Source of the DNA: Shewanella sp. KT0246
GTDB taxonomy: Bacteria; Pseudomonadota; Gammaproteobacteria; Enterobacterales; Shewanellaceae
Length of the DNA: 50,662 nucleotides
Direction: 5' to 3'
Assembly: GCF_019654955.1 (NCBI RefSeq)
Contig: NZ_BPEV01000034.1
Coordinates: 1 to 50,662, forward strand
The translations under genes and the position numbers were made by a program. Of the stretch, positions 44,681 through 50,662 are shown piece after piece. Each line of letters opens with the position of its first letter. Within the stretch, counting starts at the first letter, position 1. A model generated the notes under the pieces. It worked only from the letters and a program-made list of their open reading frames with translations. It was not told the origin of the DNA and ran no database searches.

Positions 44681-46135
44681 ATGTCTACAGTAATGCCTAA
44701 CGTTGCTAATAAAACGGCTAAAGAATCAAACGTATTAACTAAAATTGTTGATACCAAAGTAGCGCATATAGCCTCGTTAAAGCTGCGTTATCCAGAATCA
44801 AGCTTACAACCCAAAATATCAGACCGCAGTTTATTTGATGCCCTTAAAGCGCCAAATGCGGGTTATATTTTTGAATGTAAAAAAGCCAGCCCATCTAAAG
44901 GGCTTATTCGTCCAGTATTTGACGTTGAAGCAATTGCCGATATTTATGGTAAATACGCTGCAGGCATCTCGGTATTAACTGACGAGCAATTCTTCCAAGG
45001 CGATATTGATTACATTCCACTAGTACGCGCTCGTGTCAGCCAACCTATTTTATGTAAAGACTTCTTTGTCGATACATATCAAATCAAACTGGCAGCCCAT
45101 CAAGGTGCTGACGCGGTACTATTAATGCTGTCAGTACTTGATGATGCGCAATACAAGTTATTGGCTGAAGAAGCGGCCAAATACAATTTAGATGCGCTAA
45201 CCGAAGTCAGTAACCAAGAAGAACTGGAACGCGCCATTGATCTTAATGCGCGTATTGTGGGTATTAACAACCGCAACTTACGTGACTTAAGTACCGATTT
45301 AGCCACCACTGAAGCTTTAGCGCCGCAAATTCCAACTGACAGAGTCATTATCAGTGAGTCAGGCATTTATAATAATCAGCAGGTTAAGCGCTTAAATCCG
45401 TTAGTAGATGGTTACCTTGTGGGCAGCTCTATCATGGCGCAAGACGATATCGACCTTGCTTGTCGTCAACTGATTTTTGGCAATAACAAAGTCTGCGGGT
45501 TAACTCGCCTTGAAGATATTAAAGCAGTAGCTGAAGCTGGCGCAGTTTTTGGAGGATTAATCTTCCACCTAAAATCATCACGAAGTGTCACTGTTGAACA
45601 AGCGGCTTCATTAGTCAATCAAAGCGAACGAAATAACATTGCTTTGAACTTTGTCGGCGTATTCGTCAACAAAGCCAATGAAGACATTGTTGCAACCGTA
45701 AAAGCGGTCGGTTTGTCAGTAGTGCAATTGCATGGCAGCGAAACCAGTGACGATGTCTCTGAGCTTAAACTCTTGCTTGCCGATGCTAAACTTGATTGCC
45801 AAATCTGGAAAGCCGTCAGCGTAGACAGCGAGAGCCAAACGTTAGGTAACAAACCAGAAGGTGCAGACCGATTCTTATTTGACAGTAAAACTAACACAGG
45901 CTTTGGCGGCACGGGCGAAACCTTCAACTGGCAAGCGTTACTCGAAAATTCTGCGATAACTAACACAGAACGAGAAAACAGCATGCTTGCAGGTGGCCTA
46001 ACACCTGAAAATGCATTCGAAGCCAACCAGCAAGGTTTTTACGGTTTAGATCTCAACTCAGGCGTTGAATCACAGCCCGGCATTAAAGATGCACACAAGG
46101 TTGCCCAAGCATTCACGGCAATCAGAAAGAATTAG
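44681..46135 (+). CDS. trpCF: Bifunctional indole-3-glycerol-phosphate synthase / phosphoribosylanthranilate isomerase
   Basis: This 484-residue fusion carries the TrpC domain at residues about 18-265 ([54 protein letters not shown]) and the TrpF domain at about 268-482 ([46 protein letters not shown]). It catalyses steps 3 and 4 of the pathway. The order TrpC then TrpF is the usual enteric/Shewanella fusion. Confidence 0.97.
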   Translation: MSTVMPNVANKTAKESNVLTKIVDTKVAHIASLKLRYPESSLQPKISDRSLFDALKAPNAGYIFECKKASPSKGLIRPVFDVEAIADIYGKYAAGISVLTDEQFFQGDIDYIPLVRARVSQPILCKDFFVDTYQIKLAAHQGADAVLLMLSVLDDAQYKLLAEEAAKYNLDALTEVSNQEELERAIDLNARIVGINNRNLRDLSTDLATTEALAPQIPTDRVIISESGIYNNQQVKRLNPLVDGYLVGSSIMAQDDIDLACRQLIFGNNKVCGLTRLEDIKAVAEAGAVFGGLIFHLKSSRSVTVEQAASLVNQSERNNIALNFVGVFVNKANEDIVATVKAVGLSVVQLHGSETSDDVSELKLLLADAKLDCQIWKAVSVDSESQTLGNKPEGADRFLFDSKTNTGFGGTGETFNWQALLENSAITNTERENSMLAGGLTPENAFEANQQGFYGLDLNSGVESQPGIKDAHKVAQAFTAIRKN

Positions 46136-46206
46136 ACCCGAATTTTATACAGCATTACGAAATAGCCTACATGGGTATTTCAGACAATTTTGATAAGGAA
46201 GACCCA

Positions 46207-47412
46207 ATGACAAAGCTCAAGCTTGACCCTTATTTTGGCGAATATGGCGGCATGTACGTACCGCAAATTCTTGTTCCAGCGCTAAAGCAATTAGAAACCG
46301 CTTTTGTAGAAGCTCAAGAAGATGAAGAGTTTCAAAAAGAATTTACTGAGTTACTGAAAAACTATGCCGGTCGCCCTACCGCATTAACCTTAACCCGTAA
46401 CTTAAGCCCTAACCCTATGGTCAAAATCTATCTAAAACGTGAAGATTTACTCCATGGCGGCGCGCACAAAACTAACCAAGTACTGGGTCAGGCGCTATTG
46501 GCAAAACGTATGGGTAAAAAAGAAATCATTGCTGAAACAGGTGCAGGCCAACATGGCGTAGCTACGGCGTTAGCCTGTGCACTATTAGACCTTAAATGTA
46601 AGGTTTACATGGGCGCGAAAGACGTTGAACGTCAATCACCAAACGTATTTAGAATGAAACTGATGGGCGCAGAAGTGATCCCTGTTACATCAGGTTCAGC
46701 CACCTTAAAAGATGCCTGTAACGAAGCCATGCGTGACTGGTCAGCAAGTTATGACAAAGCGCATTACCTGCTTGGCACCGCAGCGGGGCCACATCCATTT
46801 CCGACAATCGTGCGTGAATTCCAACGTATGATTGGTGAAGAAACTAAAAAACAAATTCTTGAAAAAGAAGGTCGCTTGCCAGATGCAGTTATCGCATGTG
46901 TTGGCGGTGGTTCAAACGCTATTGGTATGTTCGCTGACTTCATCGATGAAAAAGACGTTGAACTTATCGGTGTTGAACCTGCTGGTAAAGGCATTGATAC
47001 GCCAATGCACGGCGCACCGCTTAAGCACGGTAAAACGGGCATATTCTTTGGTATGAAAGCGCCATTAATGCAAGACAGCGATGGCCAAATTGAAGAGTCA
47101 TATTCTGTTTCAGCCGGTCTTGATTTCCCATCAGTTGGCCCACAACATGCGCATCTTAATGCGACAGGACGCGCCCGCTATGAGTCGGCAACCGATGATG
47201 AAGCACTAGAGTGTTTCCAGCTGCTTGCGCGCACAGAAGGGATTATCCCAGCGCTTGAATCAGCCCATGCCATTGCTTATGCAGTCCGTATGGCTAAAGA
47301 AGCCACTAAAGAAACTATTCTAGTGGTTAACTTATCGGGCCGTGGTGATAAAGATATCTTCACCGTCTCTGACATTTTAGAACAAAAAGCTTCTGCTGAA
47401 GCTGCGAAGTAA
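46207..47412 (+). CDS. trpB: Tryptophan synthase beta chain
   Basis: The 401-residue PLP enzyme condenses indole with serine. The lysine that binds PLP is in [20 protein letters not shown], and the phosphate-binding GGGSNAIG and [15 protein letters not shown] are clear. ATG 46207 with AAGGAAG upstream is preferred to the in-frame ATG at 46171, which would add 12 unlikely residues. Partner of TrpA. Confidence 0.98.
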   Translation: MTKLKLDPYFGEYGGMYVPQILVPALKQLETAFVEAQEDEEFQKEFTELLKNYAGRPTALTLTRNLSPNPMVKIYLKREDLLHGGAHKTNQVLGQALLAKRMGKKEIIAETGAGQHGVATALACALLDLKCKVYMGAKDVERQSPNVFRMKLMGAEVIPVTSGSATLKDACNEAMRDWSASYDKAHYLLGTAAGPHPFPTIVREFQRMIGEETKKQILEKEGRLPDAVIACVGGGSNAIGMFADFIDEKDVELIGVEPAGKGIDTPMHGAPLKHGKTGIFFGMKAPLMQDSDGQIEESYSVSAGLDFPSVGPQHAHLNATGRARYESATDDEALECFQLLARTEGIIPALESAHAIAYAVRMAKEATKETILVVNLSGRGDKDIFTVSDILEQKASAEAAK

Positions 47413-47421
47413 GGACTTATC

Positions 47422-48231
47422 ATGACTAATCGTTATCAAGCAGCTTTTGACCAATTAGCGCAAAAACAGCAAGGTGCGTTTGTGCCGTTCGTGACCCTTG
47501 GCGACCCAAGCGTTGGGGTGTCACTTAAGATCATCAAAACCTTAGTGGATAATGGCGCTGATGCATTAGAGCTAGGCTTTCCATTTTCAGATCCATTAGC
47601 TGATGGGCCGGTGATTCAAGGCGCTAACTTACGCGCATTAGATTCAGGTACTAACGTTGCAGATTGTTTCTCACTGCTGACACAGGTCCGTGAGTTATAC
47701 CCTGACATGCCAATTGGATTACTGTTATACGCTAACCTCGTATTCGCCAATGGCATTGATGCTTTTTACGCTAAAGCTAAGCAAGCTGGCGTAGATTCAG
47801 TATTGATTGCTGATGTACCAGTAGAAGAGTCGGCACCATTCAGTGAAGCGGCTCATAAGCATGGCGTTGCTCCTATTTTTATCGCGCCGCCAAATGCGGA
47901 TACCGACACCATAAAAATGGTCAGTAAAAACGGTCAAGGTTATACCTACTTGCTATCTCGTGCTGGGGTGACAGGCACAGAGTCAAAAGCAGGCGCACCT
48001 ATTGGTGAAGTCCTTGCTAAACTTGCAGAGTTTAATGCACCACCGCCATTATTAGGTTTCGGTATTGCCGAGCCTAAACAAGTGAGCGAAGCCATTAAAG
48101 CGGGTGCCGCAGGCGCCATTTCAGGCTCCGCAGTGGTCAAAATCATCGAACGTAATAAAGACGATGAAAAAGCCTTATTAAGCGAGCTAGCTGAATTTAC
48201 TCGTAATATGAAAGCGGCGACACACAAATAA
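47422..48231 (+). CDS. trpA: Tryptophan synthase alpha chain
   Basis: The 269-residue TIM barrel cleaves indole-3-glycerol phosphate. Signature blocks are [27 protein letters not shown] (catalytic Glu and Asp), ADVPVEES and [10 protein letters not shown]. It is the last gene of the trp operon and is followed by the terminator at 48319. Confidence 0.98.
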   Translation: MTNRYQAAFDQLAQKQQGAFVPFVTLGDPSVGVSLKIIKTLVDNGADALELGFPFSDPLADGPVIQGANLRALDSGTNVADCFSLLTQVRELYPDMPIGLLLYANLVFANGIDAFYAKAKQAGVDSVLIADVPVEESAPFSEAAHKHGVAPIFIAPPNADTDTIKMVSKNGQGYTYLLSRAGVTGTESKAGAPIGEVLAKLAEFNAPPPLLGFGIAEPKQVSEAIKAGAAGAISGSAVVKIIERNKDDEKALLSELAEFTRNMKAATHK

Positions 48232-48318
48232 ACGGTCTTAAATAACAGACTTTAAATAACAGACATGAGTCATAAATTTATGGCTTAATGTTACAGATAT
48301 TAAGCTTGATTTAAGACT

Positions 48319-48351
48319 TAAAATGCCACTCCTTCGAGTGGCATTTTTGTT
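48319..48351 (+). terminator. Terminator of the trp operon
   Basis: The stem AAAATGCCACTC/GAGTGGCATTTT with loop CTTC precedes TTGTTTT, about 90 bases after trpA. The rest of 48232-48554 contains no gene; it begins with two direct copies of AAATAACAGAC. Confidence 0.85.
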
Positions 48352-48554
48352 TTATCAATTATGAAGTTTTATTAACCCTTAAACAGCATAAATCAGCCAA
48401 TCTCACCCTCGTTACCCTTCATATCAACCCTGCCGCCATGCTAGACTCTGAGCCTACTATTACCATAATGATTAATACCCAACTCAAGCTTACAAAAAAT
48501 CGATGACGGCTATTAATCAATAAACTGACTTATCTATTTAGGCTATCGCATCAT

Positions 48555-49100
48555 ATGAAACAATTGCTTGATTTTCTTCCGTTGGTAATCTTTTTTGCCA
48601 TCTATAAATTTTATGACATTTACACTGCAACAGGCGCGCTTATCGCAGCTACCGCAGTGCAGCTTATTGTCACTTATATCCTATATAAACAAGTCGAAAA
48701 AATGCATTTAATCACCTTTGCGATGGTGACATTTTTCGGTACCTTAACCTTGATATTCCACGATGACGCCTTCATCAAATGGAAGGTCACCATTGTTTAT
48801 GCCTTCTTCGCCATCGCATTAATGGTGAGCCAGTTAATCAATAAACCTATCCTTAAAAGCATGCTCGGCAAAGAAATGAAATGCCCCGACAATATCTGGG
48901 CACACGTCACTTGGTACTGGGTCAGCTTCTTTGTTGCCTGTGGTATTGCTAACATCTATGTTGCCTTTAGCTTGCCGCTAGAAACTTGGGTTAACTTTAA
49001 AGTATTCGGTTTAACCGCCCTTACCCTAGTCAATACTGTTATTACCGTTATGTACCTATACAAACATATGGAACATGATGAATCGGAACAAATAAAATAA
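48555..49100 (+). CDS. yciB: Inner-membrane-spanning septation protein YciB
   Basis: The 181-residue protein has about five membrane segments ([37 protein letters not shown], then three more up to residue 165). It is homologous to IspZ/YciB, involved in septation and cell envelope integrity. No strong signal beyond the fold. A short gap separates it from yciI. Confidence 0.93.
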   Translation: MKQLLDFLPLVIFFAIYKFYDIYTATGALIAATAVQLIVTYILYKQVEKMHLITFAMVTFFGTLTLIFHDDAFIKWKVTIVYAFFAIALMVSQLINKPILKSMLGKEMKCPDNIWAHVTWYWVSFFVACGIANIYVAFSLPLETWVNFKVFGLTALTLVNTVITVMYLYKHMEHDESEQIK

Positions 49101-49116
49101 TTCAAGGAACCTATCT

Positions 49117-49416
49117 ATGTGGTACATGATTTCGTCACAAGATGTTGAAAACAGTTTAGAAAAACGCATGAGTGCCCGCCCAGCTCACCTTGCACGCTTA
49201 GAAGCATTAGCCGCTGAAGGTCGCTTATTAGTCGCAGGCCCGCACCCTGCTATCGACAGTGAAAACCCAGCAGAAGCCGGTTTTACAGGTTCATTAGTGG
49301 TTGCAGAGTTTGAGTCATTAGTTGCCGCACAAGCATGGGCAGACCAAGACCCATACATCGATGCTGGCGTATACGCGAGCGTCATTGTTAAGCCATTTAA
49401 GCGAGTACTTGTCTAA
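49117..49416 (+). CDS. yciI: YciI-family protein
   Basis: This 99-residue dimeric alpha-beta barrel protein has the family His-Asp pair: [11 protein letters not shown] and [13 protein letters not shown]. Its enzymatic role is unsettled. It follows yciB by 16 bases, overlaps the xthA start by one base (TAATG) and is probably co-transcribed with both. Confidence 0.92.
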   Translation: MWYMISSQDVENSLEKRMSARPAHLARLEALAAEGRLLVAGPHPAIDSENPAEAGFTGSLVVAEFESLVAAQAWADQDPYIDAGVYASVIVKPFKRVLV

Positions 49417-50225
49417 TGAAAATTGTCTCATTTAACATCAATGGTATTCGCGCCCGCTTACATCAATTGCAAGCGCTTATCGACAGCCACCAGCCTGACG
49501 TTATCGGTTTGCAAGAAACCAAAGTCCACGATGAAGCTTTCCCTGTCGCTGACGTTGAAGCCATGGGTTATCACGTACATTATCACGGCGGCAAAGCCCA
49601 TTACGGCGTGGCAATGTTGTCAAAAGCTGAACCGATTGAAGTCATTAAAGGGTTTAAAGATGATGCAGAAGATGCCCAGCGCCGAATGATCATGGGTAAA
49701 TTCAAACAGGCTAACGGCCGCATTATTACCGTAATGAATGGCTATTTCCCACAAGGCGAAAACATCAGTCACGAAACCAAATACCCAGCTAAGCGTAAGT
49801 TCTACCGAGACTTGATGCAGCATTTAGCTGATAACCACACCCCAGATGAAGACATTGCCATTATTGGTGATATCAACATCTCACCAGTGGATTTAGATAT
49901 CGGTATTGGTGACGTTAACGCTAAACGCTGGCTTAAAACCGGTAAATGTAGTTTCCAACCAGAAGAACGTGAATGGCTGCAGCGCCTCAAAGATTGGGGC
50001 TTAGTTGACAGCTTCCGTGAGTTACACCCAGAGCGCACTGAACGTTACTCGTGGTTTGATTACCGCAGTAAAGGCTTTGTCGATAACCGCGGACTTCGCA
50101 TTGATGTGGTCATGGTGACTCAGTCGTTATTACCACGCTTAACTGAATCTGATGTTGATTACGATTTACGTGGCATTGAAAAGCCATCAGATCATGCGCC
50201 GATTTGGAGCACCTTTTCAGACTAG
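49416..50225 (+). CDS. xthA: Exonuclease III
   Basis: The 269-residue AP endonuclease/3'-5' exonuclease belongs to base excision repair. Motifs are KIVSFNINGIRARL, LQETKVHDEAFP (metal-binding Glu), GDINISPVDLD, SFRELHPE, YSWFDYRS and PSDHAPIW (catalytic Asp-His). It is the last gene of yciB-yciI-xthA. Confidence 0.97.
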   Translation: MKIVSFNINGIRARLHQLQALIDSHQPDVIGLQETKVHDEAFPVADVEAMGYHVHYHGGKAHYGVAMLSKAEPIEVIKGFKDDAEDAQRRMIMGKFKQANGRIITVMNGYFPQGENISHETKYPAKRKFYRDLMQHLADNHTPDEDIAIIGDINISPVDLDIGIGDVNAKRWLKTGKCSFQPEEREWLQRLKDWGLVDSFRELHPERTERYSWFDYRSKGFVDNRGLRIDVVMVTQSLLPRLTESDVDYDLRGIEKPSDHAPIWSTFSD

Positions 50226-50257
50226 TGACTTTCTAAGCACTGAAAAAGTTGAATACT

Positions 50258-50291
50258 AAAAAGCCTAACTTTATTAAGTTAGGCTTTTTTA
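50258..50291 (+). terminator. Terminator after xthA
   Basis: The stem AAAAGCCTAACTT/AAGTTAGGCTTTT with loop TATT is followed by T's, about 35 bases past the stop. Confidence 0.9.
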
Positions 50292-50350
50292 TCTTATGAG
50301 GTAATGGTATCACCTCTAACTAGGTGACCAGAATAACAGTACCTGTATAT

Positions 50351-50427
50351 AGCTAACGCCCCAATGAGGGGCTAAAAATTGTTTGCTAAAATGTATAGCG
50401 AAGCGAAACCGAGCAAACTGTTTTTAG
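50351..50427 (-). repeat. Truncated attC-like site
   Basis: On the plus strand AGCTAACGCC at 50351 is the same form as the R' ends of the cassette array (TCTAACGCC, GCTAACGCC). It is followed by GCCCC/GGGGC and by the arms CTAAAAATTGTTTGCT and AGCAAACTGTTTTTAG. The expected other end (CTTGTTA) is missing because the IS3 end begins at 50428. Confidence 0.55.
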
Positions 50428-50662
50428 TGATCTTCACCCGATAAAATAGACACCGTCCATTTTCAAAATAATTTCTGCTCAAATTCAACAGGTGTTTTAT
50501 ATCCTAAGCTCGAATGCAGGCGCTGTCTATTGTAGAAATAGTTTAAATAACCTTTGAGCTTAGAATGTAATTTAGTGCTCGTTTCAAATGTGTTTCCTCT
50601 GATTACATCCGCTTTCAATGAATGAAAAAAAGACTCGACCTCTGCATTATCTGTACAACAAC
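50428..50662 (-). mobile_element. IS3-group insertion sequence, one end only
   Basis: The terminal sequence TGATCTTCACCCG and AGACACCGTCC resemble IS3-group ends (IS3 itself has TGATCTTACCC...GGACAC, from memory). The transposase C-terminus lies directly inside. The element continues past the right edge, so its length and target duplication cannot be seen. Confidence 0.75.
50463..50662 (-). CDS. IS3-family transposase OrfB, C-terminal part
   Basis: Sixty-six codons are visible before the window edge. They include the last part of the DDE integrase core with the catalytic Glu (CCTDNAEVESFFHSLKADV, Glu in VESFF) and the typical end YNRQRLHSSLGYKTPVEFEQ. The rest of orfB and orfA are outside. 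Confidence 0.9.
   Translation of the reverse strand, partial: CCTDNAEVESFFHSLKADVIRGNTFETSTKLHSKLKGYLNYFYNRQRLHSSLGYKTPVEFEQKLF

Overview
The window looks like a chromosomal segment of a marine gammaproteobacterium, most likely Shewanella. I base this on AT-rich codon use and on the combination uvrY-uvrC-pgsA-tRNA(Gly/Cys/Leu), scpA-scpB-rluB, rnm-yciO, and a trp operon with fused trpCF followed by yciB-yciI-xthA. The genus is an inference from gene content and has not been tested by a database search.

Layout. 1-444 is the tail of an unknown membrane-anchored protein. 445-1682 is gene-free and holds copy A of a 0.7-kb dispersed repeat. 1683-3617 is a large radical SAM enzyme. 3712-4528 is a tRNA-Leu(UAA) gene (minus strand) followed downstream by five decayed copies of its 3' half, four of them with a following terminator. 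4733-9882 holds a UDG-family glycosylase, an LRR-kinase, yqfB, an SGNH hydrolase and a TetR/oxidoreductase pair with a double operator. 10342-11217 is a PL7 alginate-lyase-like lipoprotein. 11356-11976 is a second tRNA cluster (Leu, Cys, Gly) with one further tRNA-Leu fragment and a decayed tRNA-Gly. 12159-15278 is pgsA, uvrC and uvrY. 15782-28446 is mainly membrane and signalling genes on the minus strand: SYLF lipoprotein, HD-GYP response regulator, a 1567-residue BarA-like hybrid kinase, a REC-REC-kinase, a K+-channel-like protein, an AI-2E transporter, an AraC regulator, and the DUF2955 part of a two-gene efflux pair whose HlyD partner follows to 29608.

29947-31627 holds small genes and a pentanucleotide microsatellite. 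31775-34529 is a set of integron gene cassettes with no visible integrase: four promoterless minus-strand ORFs, each followed by a recognisable attC site. 34847-35557 is repeat copy B, immediately followed by a tRNA-Ser(UGA) 3'-fragment/terminator array ending in the intact tRNA-Ser at 36102-36192. 36304-40965 holds a repeat lipoprotein, rluB, scpB, scpA, yciO and rnm. 41197-48231 is the complete trp operon behind a Trp-Trp-Trp leader peptide and attenuator. 48555-50225 is yciB-yciI-xthA. The window closes with an attC-like half site at 50351 that runs into the end of an IS3-group insertion sequence.

The parts that ordinary annotation would miss are the two independent tRNA 3'-fragment/terminator arrays, the integrase-less cassette array (with signs that another cassette array may lie beyond the right edge), and the 0.7-kb repeat whose terminal hairpin changes sequence between copies while keeping its pairing. 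No rRNA, CRISPR array or prophage was seen.
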